A stretch of 64,000 bases of DNA from Marisa cornuarietis (Eukaryota > Mollusca > Gastropoda > Architaenioglossa > Ampullariidae): assembly GCA_004794655.1 (NCBI GenBank), contig SMMW01000001.1, forward strand, positions 18,042,501 to 18,106,500, in the 5' to 3' direction. The notes beneath the pieces were generated by a model, which saw only the letters and a program-made list of their open reading frames with translations, had not been told where the DNA came from and ran no database searches. Position numbers and translations under genes: made by a program. The number at the start of each line of letters is the position of its first letter. Within the stretch, counting starts at the first letter, position 1. Positions 1 to 12,035 of the stretch are shown piece after piece.

Positions 1-310
1 AGAATTTTGTTAGCTGCTGCATCTGTTCCTCGGCGACAATACAAATGAAAGGACTGCGTTTAACTTAGTTTTTATAATATAAACTGTTCAGATCGTCATA
101 ACTTTAGCAACTATGCGATATTGTGAACACCTACCTATATTTAATACATTGTGTTTCTTACTGAGCAATTTTCTTTGTGCTTGTACAGCAAGGGGGGGGA
201 GGATTACTTTAAAAATAAAATATCCGAAGCGTCATATGAAACTGATAAAACGAAAATGATTTACTAATCTAGTGACACGAGTGTTAAAAACTGTTAAAAA
301 AATTCTATGG
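1..310. other. 3' flank of GPCR A
   Basis: No gene is visible. The stretch is AT-rich. Its first bases match the 3' flank of GPCR B at about 10045-10120 (both have agaattt(t)gttag followed by a related segment), so it belongs to the duplicated A/B unit rather than being unrelated spacer. Confidence 0.5.
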
Positions 311-2630
311 TCAGTTTGTACATGACTTATTTTTCCTGACAACAACAGATGTTGATGTCTCTGGAGGCCTAGAACATAAACACAGCATTTGTAGCTCGTG
401 ACAAAACCGTGACGACATCTTCACAAAGACAAAAAAGTTGATCGATGAGTGAAGCATAAAAGGTAGCTGAAAAGTATAATGTATAACCAGAAACAAATTA
501 CTGTAATGACCATCCTCACGGAATTCTGGGATGATGAATCGCACCAGCGCCACGATTATAGTAGGAATCGTGCAGAGGAGATAAAAGGATGAGACTACCA
601 CAAGCATCTTCATCAACACCGCCTGACCCTTGAGGTAGGAGCTGTCAGAATACACAAACATGTGATTTATTTCAAATGGCTGTTCTGAAATAATTATTTA
701 GCTCTAATTCATAAGCACACATCGATATCTACAGCTAAACTGACCGCCATTGTAACAGCAACAGACTGCGGGAAATAAGAAAAAAAAACCCCTACAAATA
801 CAGATCAACAAATCTGATTAGAAATGAATCGCTATCAGCTCATCAGGCATTGCAAAACAAAGTCTTTAGAAAGAATAGAAATACTGCACAAAATATTTGC
901 TCTGATGAAAAGAATAAAAATTCGAATGTGGATATCACGCTAATGTGGACTCCCTAACATGTGAATAAAAGGAAAAATGATAAACCAGAAAAAATTTTTA
1001 ATTTTTTTTAAACATTTCCAACAAAGCATTTAAACCCCACCACAGAAAAACGAGGCCACAAATTAGTAATATAAGTACACTAGGATGGTAAATATAAAAA
1101 GGAAGGTATCAGGAAACATCAAGGACTACCCCAAGCCTCTTTTTCTATTTTTAAAACTCCAAAAGGCTTATTAAAAGCAAATTTACCATTTAAAACCATG
1201 TATCCATTAAAACAACAACGAAAATGGCAATATGTGTGAGATGTGTGAGATGTGTGAGAAATTTATACTGGGGCACAGGTCCGGTATGCACATGAGGTCG
1301 TTAAAACGAGCCTTAAGTCACAGGTCTCAAGTGACAAGTCGACTATTTTAACCACACTTAGCTGTCGAATTATATTTGACTTAAGACTCCACCCCTAGTG
1401 TTTCTGACATTGAAAAGCGTTGAAAAAACAGACAATGATACAAAACAAAATAGCCAGTCAGCCTACGACTCCTAATATTAGTACAGATGTAAAAACAACA
1501 TTACTTAGCGGAGTTATTTTAAGATAGAAAAAAGTTGATACGAATAAAATAATTTTCTGTTCGCAGTCAATGGGCTAAAATAAACATGATAACATAATTA
1601 TTTTATCTTTAACTATTTGTTTTGAAGGAAACTGTAATATTTTCATTTGAAGTTATGGGCCATTTATTAAAGTGCGATATCTACAAACAGAGAAAATCCT
1701 TTAACTAGCTTGTAATAAATGATGCTAAATACCATAAAATGAAATGATAAAAGTTTCCAAATGACTGCATAAGCGATGTGTATTATACAGTGAAGAGAAT
1801 GTGAGTATATATATATTAAAAACTATTCTTGACGCTTCTCCTTACATTACCTGTGCCTACCTGGCTGTACATTTTCTCCAGGTTATTGCGTCGTTCAGCT
1901 TCCCCACGGTGATTAAAGTAGCAAAAAACACGACGATAAAATTTAAAAAAGAAACCATAGATAAAACGACGTTTTCGATAATACTAAACACAGCATGACT
2001 TAAGTACAGTTCACTCGTAGTGAAAAATATAAGAGTATTTCCAGTAGCGACATCCTCTTGAAATACTATCTTGTTTTTTATGATGTAGACGCCACACAAC
2101 AACTGTATGACAATAAAAGTGAGTAAGAGAATCAAGAACATCGTCCTGGTGCTGATGAGTGAGGCGGATTTCAAGGGAAACAGGACACACACGCACCGCT
2201 CTACGGCGATGATCATCGTCACACAGCTAGACGAGAATCGAAAAGTATGAACGAACCATAAACCATGCTTTATAAAAACCCATTTCCAAAATTCTTGTTG
2301 ATCAGGTAGAGCGATACCTATGAACCAGTGCGATGCCATTACTGTGTATGTTGCCAGGTACATGAGATCAAGAAAGGCGAGACAGAAGAGACAGAGGTTC
2401 ATCCGATCTCGCAGTCCCTGGCGGTAAAATACGATCATGGTGAGGAGGTTCGCCGGGCACCCTATTAGAAAGAAAACGTTTGTGAGGCCACACGCTGTTT
2501 TCTCAACAATTTGAAGCATCTCATAACTGTGTATAACATCGGCAAAGCTCGACAAGTTGAGGTTAGAGCGATCAGTCGGCGTTACTGCTGCAGTCACATC
2601 TGATGTCTCGTTAACCTCTTTACAACACAT
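311..2630 (-). CDS. GPCR A: class A chemoreceptor-like, two exons
   Basis: Exon 1 is 1861-2630 (ATG at 2630) and exon 2 is 641-311 (stop TGA). Splicing AG|gtaggc to ctgacag|c gives 1101 nt, 366 residues, phase 2. This is a seven-helix plasma-membrane receptor expected to signal through G proteins. TM1 lies at about 46-70 with N1.50 at Asn61 (PANLL). TM2 lies at about 77-100 with D2.50 at Asp88. TM3 ends in ERC (144-146), the DRY equivalent. TM6 holds CTIP in place of CWxP, and TM7 ends SSINFFVFVKMSSRF in place of NPxxY. The N-terminus has NET and NLS glycosylation sequons. It is closest to GPCR B. The 1219-bp intron (642-1860) contains nothing recognised. The ligand is unknown. Assignment to a molluscan chemosensory expansion is inferred from family resemblance and tandem layout; a neuropeptide receptor is the alternative. 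Confidence 0.88.
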
Positions 2631-2790
2631 CTCAAAATCTATTCTCAGACAAAACAGTGGTCCTTAACAAGTCAATCAGGCAACGGAATGGTTTAAAAAG
2701 GTTTAGTCGAGAATTTAAACACCGTATGGACTGTGCCATCCCCATTTCTCGTTTCTCTCTTTTGTTTCGATGCTCTTTAATATAATTTTT

Positions 2791-2839
<49 letters not shown>

Positions 2840-3016
2840 CTTTCTTGTAAATGCTACAGAAATTGCCAAAGTAAATAAACCAGGGGCTTAAAAATAGTGA
2901 AAGAAAGTAGTATCAGTCTTGGCAGTTAAACAGAGGATAATTGTTGATGAAACAAAGAGCAGAATTTTAGAATCTGTCATGAAAATTATTACATTTAGTG
3001 GCTCTGTGTGTGTGTG

Positions 3017-3051
<35 letters not shown>

Positions 3052-3175
3052 GATGATTTGCTTGGGTGTAGCTAAAACTCAACAGTGTAAATAAAACAGC
3101 AGCTTGAATAAACAATCAAGTATTTTAATAGGGACTGTCTCCGTAGATAGGGTATTTATAAATCCTCAAATTACA
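2631..3175. other. 5' flank of GPCR A with two TG microsatellites
   Basis: Non-coding. It contains (TG)n at 2795-2838 and (GT)n at about 3005-3052. The segment after the second repeat (about 3070-3170, with the words aacagcagcttga and agggactgtct) matches the 5' flank of GPCR B at about 12540-12625. The upstream region was therefore duplicated together with the gene. Confidence 0.6.
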
Positions 3176-3405
3176 GGGGAAGTGGATATCCGAGTGGTTA
3201 GAATGCTGGGGTCCGTACTGACAGGCGCGTCATAGCCATGTTCTCCAATCCCACCCCACCCGTAGACCCAGCTGGGAGAATGAGTACCAGACTCTAAAGA
3301 GGACTTTGGAAGGTAATGCATCAGGGGAAAGGATAAGGGTGTCGCGCGTCGTATGCTGGCTCAGCCCGAGCTTTAGTTCTAAAGGAAAGGGGGGAGGTTG
3401 CTGCG
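3176..3405 (+). repeat. tRNA-derived SINE copy
   Basis: It begins with a tRNA-Leu/Ser-like head, box A ccgagtggttagaatgctgg, followed by a degenerate box B near 3240-3256. The body has the words gacccagctgggagaatg and accagactcta, shared with the better-preserved copy at 23751-23969. The exact 3' end is unclear because other elements abut it. It is the left part of a block of about 2 kb present at locus A and absent from the paralogous position in locus B. Confidence 0.65.
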
Positions 3406-3533
3406 TCATTATAATATGACGCAATTTTTGTATGTTTTTTATCCCTGACGTAATTGGGCGTGAGCGAAGTGAGAGAAGCGGTTAGAGAGGAGCGAAAAAA
3501 GATAGAGGAAGAATGAAAAGCTTAAGAACCAGA

Positions 3534-3785
3534 AGACTGTGAAGTGAATGGAGTAACTTTGGTGATCTGTTGTTCGAGCAGAGTGTTGATTATCCAGGGG
3601 AGACCGTTGGGTGAACGGGGAACTTTCAACCGCTGAGAGACTGTGAAGTGGATGGAGTGACTTTCTTGAGTTGATGATTCATTGTTCGAGTGGAGTGTTT
3701 ATTATCCAAGGGAGTCAGTTGCGTGAGCGGGGAACGTTCGTCCGCGAGAAGACTGCCGCGCAAATAGAGTGACTTTCGCCTGATG
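3534..3785. repeat. Tandem repeat, about 104-112 bp units
   Basis: Two full units and one partial unit start at 3534, 3638 and 3750, each opening with (a)agactg followed by related text. Shared words include agtgactttc, gttcgag, agtgtt(g/t)attatcca and gagcgggga(a). No coding sense is visible. The repeats lie beside the 3' end of the LINE at 3817-4950, inside the insertion block. They may be monomers from an unidentified element. Confidence 0.65.
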
Positions 3786-3816
3786 TCCTTTCTGTAGGGG
3801 GGTGGTATCTTAGGGT

Positions 3817-4950
3817 ATAATAATAATAATAATAATAGTGAAGATTTTTATAGCGCATATTCACACTCATAGAGAGCATGCTCTTAGCGCTTAAAACGAG
3901 GAAGAGACGTGGACTAAGTAGACACAGAACAAAGGGGACGAAAGAAAACGACAGTACTGACGAAACAGAAAACATTAAAAGGCATCAAGTAACAGGAACA
4001 GAAAAATATAGTGATTCTGCGAGAAAGATGGGTAAAGTAGCAAGAGGGAAGGGGGCGGGGTTAAGAAGGACTAGCATTGTGTGGACTGTGTTAGGAGAAA
4101 TGCTCAAGGAAGAGGTGCGTTTTCAGTGCAGATTTGAAAGATTCAGTTGTAGGAAGGTGGCGGATATGGAAAGGATGAGAGTTCCATTGTTTTGCAGCAC
4201 AGTAGCCAAACGTCCTGTGACAATGTCGTTGTTCTGGTGACAGGAACAGTTAGAATACGGTCGTCAGACGAAGAGCGTAGTTGTCTGGACGGAGAGTAAG
4301 GGATGAGAAGTTCAGAGAAATAGTCAGGACAGGAGCCAGCAAAGAAAGTAAAACACAGCACAGACAGTTTGTACTGGATGCGAGAACGGATGGGTAGCCA
4401 GTGTAGAAAACGAAGGAGAGGAGTGACATGGTCCCGTTTCCTTGCTCTAAGCACCAGACGCGCAGCAGAGTTCTGTACTCTCTGGAGTCTCTGAATGAGG
4501 TAGTCAGGGCAGCCTGCCAGCAAGGAGTTGCAGTAGTCAAGTCGAGAAAGAACAAACGCACAGACAAGAGTGTTGGTAGCGCGTGTAGAGAGAAAGTGAC
4601 GGATAGCACTGATCTTACGGAGCTCATAATAGGCAGACCGACAGACAGATGCTACATGTCTATCGAGTGTCATGTCATCAGTGACAATAAATCCCAGATT
4701 CCTAACAGATGACGTGAAGGTGATGTTGCTGTCGCCCACCTTGATGTGATTGGGCAGACTGACGAGTGAAGGTTGATGTCTTCTTCTATGGCACAAGAGG
4801 GCTTCCGTTTTATCATCATTTAGTTTAAGCTTGTTTTTTAGCATCCAGCCCTTGACATCACTGATACAAGCTTCTATAGAGCTAATAGCAGAGTAAGACT
4901 CAGCCGGCGGAGTGGAACAGTAAAGCTGCGTGTCATCAGCATAGGATTGA
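3817..4950 (-). mobile_element. CR1/jockey-like LINE, 5'-truncated 3' end
   Basis: The minus-strand reading frame 4946-4143 begins within the reverse transcriptase at the catalytic SYADDTQLY motif (about 4945-4920). It continues through thumb and C-terminal sequence, including LNDDKTEALL, NLGFIVTDD, SRLDYCNSLLAG and LQRVQNSAARLV. These motifs are typical of CR1/jockey-group non-LTR elements. About 320 nt of 3' UTR follow, ending in a (TTA)n tail that reads as (TAA)n at 3817-3837 on the plus strand. The palm upstream of YADD is absent, so this is a dead 5'-truncated insertion. The overlapping plus-strand frames here are shadows. Confidence 0.85.
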
Positions 4951-5139
4951 CGGGGAAGCGATGGTATTGGGCAGGTAGGCGTCCTCTTTTGCCCCCGACC
5001 CATTGTTTTCTTCGTTCTCTTCCTTGTTTATGATACATTCGTTGTTTTTTTTTTCTTTTTCTTTTTTTTTATATTAAACGTGTATTTGTATTGTCCCCAC
5101 ATGTGCGTGTCGTCTGTTTTGCACTGGAGAGCGATTGGT

Positions 5140-5228
5140 TTCGTCGCCATACGCGACAAAGGGCACCGCCCTCACGTAAAGCTGGCCCCGATAAAAGTTA
5201 AACAGGTCATGGAACTACCTCTACCTAC
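5140..5228 (+). repeat. SINE 3' end fragment
   Basis: The segment has gcaccgccctcacgtaaa followed by a short pyrimidine-rich, acctacct-type end. It matches the 3' part of the tRNA-derived SINE at 23751-23969 (gcaccaccctcatgtaaa). It closes the insertion block that separates the two halves of the duplicated 5' flank of GPCR A. Confidence 0.5.
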
Positions 5229-5230
5229 CT

Positions 5231-6396
5231 AAAATCACATACAATCTAAAAAGAAGTTGGCATAATGTTGAATGAAACATTATTTTTTGCAAACATTTAA
5301 AAGAAAAAGTGAATAATGCAAAGTTTAAAGAAAACGGTAGGTATATTTAGGTATGGTTGTATAGTTATTTGCATATAGATATAGATGTGTGTGTGTGTGT
5401 GTGTGTGTGTTTGTGTGCGCGTGGGAATGTGAAAGAGAGAGAGTGAGCACTTACAGTAGTTTTGTACAATTATTACTCGTATTTTTAACATCTGTTTCAG
5501 CGACTTCCAACAATATTCTTAAGCCGTAGAAAACGTAACAAAAATGTTATCATCTCCACTGTACACGAATATTTTGAAGCAGTAATTTGAACAGGAAAAT
5601 CGGTTTCCGTAGGATACGTCTTCTGTGTGTAATTATAAAAGATTAAAGACTGAACAGGTAAGACCAACAACCTCATTGATAAAGACAATTCTAAAAACGA
5701 ATTGATGAAACCGTCTATAGGTGTAGATCGTTCGCTTTTAAGGTTAATCTCAGAAAATCGTGTTCGAAACATGCTTTCATATTACTACCCCAACCGCTAT
5801 TTTTGAGTCCTTCATCTACGAATAATGCGGCTCCGACATCATTGAAATAAGTATTTGTAAGAATATAATTATTTTAAGTACAACGAGGCCAAGGTTTAAG
5901 CCCAGAATACAAACTAAATGTAGTTTAATTTCTAAAAAGTGGCGTGATTATGAGAGAGTTCAGCTGTTCCTGGTGAGAAAAACATAAATTTTAGTAAAGT
6001 ATTAGCTGTATGATATATTATAAAAGGGTAAGACTGTAAGAGAGAAATTCTTTTTTATTTTGGTGTATGGGACTTGCTTAAAAAGGAAAGAAACACATTC
6101 ATTTTAAAAAGTGAATTTAATTTCGGTATACTTTTACATGCAGACACCATAACGAAGTTTTTACTTTGTAAGTAATCTTTTGGACAATAAACATCGTGTA
6201 TTTATCAAATTTTCTTCAGAGCTGCGTGTAATATTTAAAACATCACAATAAAGTAAGTCAATACTTGTTTGCATAGAAACACATAGTTACATGATTCATG
6301 ATAGTTTTCTCAATTTGAAAAGCTTTGATTATGAAGAACAATCTGAATTAAAAACCAGGTTGCTCCTGTTTGAGCATAGATAAACCGGTACTTGTT
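5231..6396. other. Non-coding, duplicated with B upstream region
   Basis: No gene is visible. The start (agaagttggcataatgttgaatga) corresponds to 12640-12680 upstream of GPCR B, and similarity continues in patches to about 6050, matching up to about 13360. A (GT)n run lies at 5386-5410. The distal part, about 6060-6396, shows nothing recognisable. Confidence 0.55.
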
Positions 6397-7080
6397 TTAG
6401 TAGCTACTTCTTAAGTAAACTTGGTTCCATTTTATACCTTTGTACCCATGATAAGAAGTTTGTGATTTTATTCTGTCTTTAATCCAAATTTCTTTGCTGC
6501 CATTCGATATATCTATGTTCACCTTCCTGTATGCAGCTGCCTTAGGGTTTCTCAGGATTTTATTTTTAAGGGCCGGTCGACGGTCGCAACGGTCGAGAGC
6601 TTCCTTAATTATAATCCAGTGCAATTTCTTAGCCTTCGGACGCCCGAGAACCTCTTCCAGGTGAGTTCAAAAACACCACTTTGATGTGAACCGACAGGGT
6701 ATGCACATTGCAATTCCCTTCAATTTGTACTTGGATTAGTTCAGCAACATTGAGGTCTCGCAGGTTTTCCTGATCAAAGCAAGCTGTTGGGTTGGACGTG
6801 TGACGCTTCAATTTAGCTTTAGCCAGAGACATCCTCCACCACGCTCGTGCCTGGACTGCTCGGTGCTGAATCCGAGTTTGAGGCATTTGAGCATCACCCT
6901 TCTCTCTGGACCCAGTCCATCGTGCCTCTGCCACTCCCACGACGTCCCATCTAGAACGTGAGAGCTCGCGGGTGAGCTCATACACTTTACTAGACTTGGG
7001 GAGCGCAATCGTTATCACTTTTGTCACTTCAGTGATGTTCGGACTGCAGGCTGGAAGACTAAGGCTCTTAGACAAAACAT
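6397..7080 (-). mobile_element. Degenerate RTE-like LINE, endonuclease and linker pieces
   Basis: Minus-strand frames hold a piece of apurinic-type endonuclease, KVYELTREL then RWDVVGVAEARWTGSRE, at about 6990-6890. Linker sequence that normally follows the endonuclease comes next: CFDQENLRDLNVAELIQ (about 6780-6725) and LDRCDRRPALKN with AYRKVN (about 6600-6500). Most of the endonuclease between these parts is missing, and the frame shifts near 6625. No reverse transcriptase is present. It is an old, internally deleted relic. Confidence 0.7.
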
Positions 7081-7190
7081 TCCCCAATAGCAGGCTCCAT
7101 AATGGGAACGACGACTCCAGCAGCATTCTTTTCGCCTTCCTCTCTCTAAAGTGTGCCAGAAAGAAGACTGGGCCGCAACCGATCTAGCAT

Positions 7191-8377
7191 GTTATTTCGA
7201 TTAAGGACCAACGCCCTGAAGGCCGATGAGGGAAAATCCTGTGCTTGAAGGAGAAAATTTGTTATTTTCACCATACATGTGGCTGGATCCTTGTTTAGCA
7301 AATATAATCGTTGTCTCGCATATTTCGAGCTGAACGAGAACTACGAGTGACGTGCAATTGGTACTCCCAATCAAAAATGACAATGGTGTTGTCATTTGCA
7401 ATCCTGATAAGGCCCGGCCGCTGTTATTTTTTTTAAGTGGCTCAAATGCTCTTAACGCTGTTGACTTTTTGAGCTCTTCTCCGTTCATGCAGGTTCCACC
7501 TTTCCTTTCGGTGTTGACGATAACTTTTTTTTAAAATATTGGCCTCTATTTCACATGCGTCCTTTGTGACTGTTGATCATTTGGTGAGGATTTAACATTT
7601 GTACATACACAGTTAAAAGGTCACCATTGACTGCCAAACACTGTGTGCACGTCTTTTCTGTGTGTATATCTGCGCGCGCACGTGTGTGTATTTTTGTGTG
7701 GTGTGCTTGTACATGTGTGCGTCTGTTTTGTGTGTAAGTACAGGTCGTAGGTGTGTGTGTGTGTGTGTGTGTGTTTCTTTATGTATGTGTACGTATGTGA
7801 GCGATTTTATGTGTAAGCGTTTGTGTGCGTGTGTTCGCGTGCACATTTTATCCTGTAATTAAGCGTTCATTATGAGTACGAATGTACAATCATTCATTTT
7901 GTTGTGTGTTTTTTTTTGTTTTTGCTTGCAGATGCTAAAAGTATACTGTAGGTACCCTATTTAAAAAAAAAAAACAAAGTCAGAACTGGTTAATAAACTT
8001 TTATTCGATAACAAACAGAAGTGATATAATACAACTTATTGATACATTTCTAACTATACTTTTATGCGTTTGCGTCACTAGTGGAAAAAAAATTGACTTC
8101 TGCGTGAAGTAAGAAAAACATAAAAAAGTTTGGTTCAACTCCACCCCTTACAGACAGTAAGCTAAAAAGCTAAAATGGGTACCTTTAGACTATCTGCCGA
8201 CATTTAAATACTACATTAGTTTGCGATATAAAAACACAACTTTCGGTCTAGTCGGGAACTTAACACGAAATTGGTAATTACAAGAGTTCGTTTGTTGTTT
8301 AATTAGTCTCTAAGGTCAGGTTATTAATGTTTTGGCACTTCATTAGTGCGTTTGACTGATTTTATGTAATTTTCAAG
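7191..8377. other. Non-coding spacer
   Basis: No gene is recognised. It contains (GT)n at 7751-7774 within GT-rich sequence from about 7660 to 7850. At about 7565-7640 there is a segment (atcatttggtgaggattta... aaggtcaccat) that recurs at 9720-9795. Open frames in the GT-rich part are low complexity. Confidence 0.5.
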
Positions 8378-8640
8378 CGAAGGAGGCATGGGGGGTTTGG
8401 TCATGTCATCTGACCCTGCCAAAGATGGTCCTCCAGGACTGACCTGAGGGTGGTTGATACCCGGTCAAAAAGAAGACAGACTGCCTGACTAGCGTGAAAG
8501 GGTGGACCGCTTGTTTACTGAGGGACCTTCTCTCGCGGGTGTATGACCTGACCCCTGACATGAGTTCACCGAAGCTGTGTGGTACTTCTGGTAACAGTCA
8601 TGAGTCTGAATATGAGTAAGCGTTGTACAAAATAAAAGTT
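8378..8640 (+). mobile_element. LINE C-terminal relic
   Basis: Across two plus-strand frames it reads RRR.. GGFGHVM, PAKMVLQD, VKGWTACLLRDLLSRVYD. This follows the common RRxRWFGHV ... LQGxxEG ... WTGxxxxxLLxRAxDR C-terminus of RTE/L2-type LINE polyproteins. Stops interrupt it. It ends at an aaaataaaag sequence near 8627, a probable 3' tail. It is too degraded to assign to a clade. Confidence 0.55.
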
Positions 8641-10293
8641 AAGTATGTTGACTCAGAGAAGAATAGTACATACGCAAAATGATATTTGTTTCTAAACGCT
8701 ATTAAAGCAAACAACAAATATTAATTATAATTTAAAATATAATATGAAATTATATATAAAAGAAATATAGAAACATATACTTCCACGTTGTTTGTAGCCA
8801 AATAAAGTAACTTTCTAACTTTGCAAGGAACAAAATAACTTATTAAGGTATAAAACAAATAAATCCATCCCTGGCCATACCTATGAACAAAGATATACAT
8901 ATACATAACATATACACGGATTCAACCACCCGAAATCTGTTATATAAAATGGTGTTCCATGGCTAAGGAAATATTAAGCTAAATATAAATTATTGTTACT
9001 TTTACTCAGAATCAGTTATGATTTGTCAAATCAAGTATTTTGGGATGGTGGGAAGACACTTAAGTGAACTCACCTTAACTGTAATAGCTGACGTAATGGA
9101 AGGCCAAGTACACTATAAAAACTAGGCAAATGCTTACTAGCTGTTTACAAGACAAATGCGAGAATCAAGGACCGTTTCTAACAAATAGAAGGAACGTATT
9201 TGCAAAGAGTCGAGAAAATGGCGTATTATGATAAACTATTACCTGTTGTTTCGACATAACTTTAATAACATTAGCGAGTTAGCCTCTACAGCCCGTGCTT
9301 CGTACACAGTAGTTAGTTTTGTGCTTGAAGTAGGAAGTTCATTAGCTTCTGCATCCATTTGATCTTTAAATGCCTTGATCCTTGTTCATGTGTCAGCAAA
9401 CATAATTTGTCTCTCTAACCTTTTGAGTAAAACGGGAACTATGACTGACATGCAGATGGGACTTGCTTGTGGCAGTATGTATCGCTGAGAATGCTTTGTT
9501 CCCACATATACCTCAACATCCCACCTGTTTCGCTTCCATTATTTCCAGCGCTGGATAAAGAACCACTTACCGTGAAGGTTTTCTGACAAGTAGCTCACGT
9601 ACCTCAGAAATCCTCTCTTCACCCTTCAGTTTTCGCTAATTAGGTGTTCTGGTCTGCTATCATACCTCTTTGTGTGTGTGTCTCACCACATGTCAGTACA
9701 TATACATTCTCTATGTTCGTCAATCATTTGGTGAGGATTCAGCATTCGTATTTGCAAATGTTTAAGGTCACCATCGTCTGGAAAACTTTGGTTACATACC
9801 ACCGATAGTGAGGGTCTACAACATTTCATCACAATGAAAGCATGTGTTGTAGTTACTGAGGGCTTCACGGCACAGTCTGCTTAGGTAAACCATATCACCC
9901 GGGTCAAAACTCTAAACATCTTTCAGGACACCCTAGTGACTGGGGTAGTGACAAGTTCGCGCTAGAAAAATATTGTTAGTAAACATGAAGAAGAGAACTA
10001 TTTTTTTGTTTTTAACATAACTGAACCTTCTCAGCAGCCACGATGTGGGAGAATTTGTTAGTTGCTGTCGTTCTGCACTGAAAATTCACATCAAGGGACT
10101 GACTTTAATGATATTTATGATATTTGCCACTAATTTCTTTTTAATACATTTTGGTTTTAATATAAGACTTTCTTTGCGGTTGTAGAGAAATGTTAAAAAC
10201 TCATCAGGAACGTCAGAGGAAAAAAACAAAACAAAAATACAAAAATACAAATAGAGTGACACGTAATCAGACAACTATGGAAGAATAGGATTA
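8641..10293. other. Non-coding spacer between loci A and B
   Basis: No gene is visible. The segment at about 9720-9795 repeats the one at about 7565-7640. From about 10045 the sequence resembles the 3' flank of GPCR A (1-120). Short open frames at 8721-8906, 9683-9868 and 10086-10274 show no domain. Confidence 0.5.
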
Positions 10294-12035
10294 TTATTGG
10301 TCAGTTTGTACATGACTTATTACACTGACAACAGCAGATGTTGGTTTCTCGAGAGGCGCACAGCACAGACACAGCATTTGTAACTCGTGACGAAACCTTG
10401 TCGACATCTTCACATAAACAAAAAAGTTGATCGAGGAGTGAAGCTTAAAAGGTAGATGAAAAGTAAAATGCACAACCATGAACCAGTAACTATACTGGCC
10501 GTTCTCACGGAATTCTGGGATGATGAATCGCACCAACGCCACGATTATAATAGGAAGCGTGCACAGGAGGTAAAAGGAGGAGACTACCACAAGCATCTTC
10601 ATCAGCACCGTCTGACCCTTGACATAGGAGCTGTCAGAATACAGAAACACGTGTGATTTGTATGACATTGATTGAAAGTCTCCTGTCTCAAACACTATAT
10701 GCTCTTCTCACCTTATATATTAAATCGGTTAACAAGTTTATTTTTTACTGCTACTGGGCACTAAAAGTAGGTTATAGTATAGTGTAAAACATTTTACCTA
10801 TAGCCTCAGCAGCCGTAAACCTATCAAACATAAAAAAAATAGTTTAACAGTGTTACTTTTAGTAATATTATGTTTCACATCTGTACAAATTTAAAGAGCT
10901 GTAGGCTGGCTAGCTTTATAATTTTGTATTATTGTCCTTTTTTCAGTGCTTTATGTCAGACACACTGGGGATTGGTTGGAGTCGTAAAATGGAAAGAATG
11001 CCATGCTAGTAATAAAATAATTATGTCAGTCCTCGGTGAATAAACACAACTAATCATGTTCTGGGGAGGTCCAGCATAATCATTTTGTCTTTATTTGTTT
11101 TCATCAATACTGTAGTGTTTCTAAATTGGTGATAGACCCCATATTAAAGTAACCGAAAAGTGGATGGTCTGCTGATTAAGAAAGTCATGCTGACGCGCTT
11201 TTAATTTATGTTAGTGTATATATATTGAAAACCAGTCTCAAAGGGTTAACACTACCTGTTCCTACCTGGCTGTACATTTCCTCCAGGTTATTGCGTCATG
11301 CAGCTTCCCAACGGTGATTGATGTGGCTAAAAATACGACGATAAAATTTAAAATAGAAACCAAGGACAAGACGATGTTTTCAATAATATTGAACACAGCA
11401 TGACTTAAGTACAATTCACTCGCAGTCAAAAATATTATAGTTTTTCCAGTAGAGGTATCCACTGCGACCGCCATCTTGTTTCTTATGGCGTAGACGGAAC
11501 ACAGAAGCTGTATGACGATGAAAGTCACTAAGAGAATGATGGCCATCGTCTTGGTGCTGATGAGTGTTGCGGCCTTCATGGGAAACATGACACACACGCA
11601 CCGCTCTACGGCGATGATCGTCGTCACACAGCTAGACGATGATCTAAAAGTGTAAACAAACCATAAACAGTGTTTCACAAGAAAAACTTTCCAAAAATCT
11701 TGTTGTTCAGGAAGAGCGATGCCTATAAACCAGTACGAGAAAAGGATGACATATGTTACCAGATACATGAGATCAAGTAAGGCGAGGCAGAAGAGGCAGA
11801 GGTTCATCCGATCTCGCAGTCCCTGGCGGTAAAAAAGGATCATAGCTAAAAGGTTGGCCGGGCATCCGACTAGAGCGAAAATGTTCGTGAGGAAACAACC
11901 TGTTTTCTCAACAATTTGAAGCATCTCATAACTGCTTATATCTTTAGTAATGCTGGACAGATTAGCACTAAAATGGTCAGTTTGCATCGCTGACGCAGTC
12001 ACATTTGATGTCTCGTTAGACTCGTTACAATACAT
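10294..12035 (-). CDS. GPCR B: class A chemoreceptor-like, two exons
   Basis: Exon 1 is 11266-12035 and exon 2 is 10630-10294 (stop TAA). The join is phase 2 through a 635-bp intron and gives 1107 nt, 368 residues. It is the closest relative of GPCR A, with the same SSYEMLQIVEKT-type segment before TM1 and the same SSYVKGQTVLMKM start to exon 2. It has four N-terminal sequons (NES, NET, NVT, NLS). Asn61 (GCPANLL), the TM2 Asp and ERC are intact. TM6 reads CTLP and TM7 reads SSINFFVYVKMSTRF. Oddly, the TM3-TM4 stretch MKAATLISTKTM through LLCSVY matches D and G rather than A, also at the DNA level. This suggests gene conversion. It is expected to be functional. Confidence 0.9.

Noticed and set aside
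3878..4712. Plus-strand frames over the CR1-like LINE
   Set aside because: They are shadows of the minus-strand reverse-transcriptase frame.
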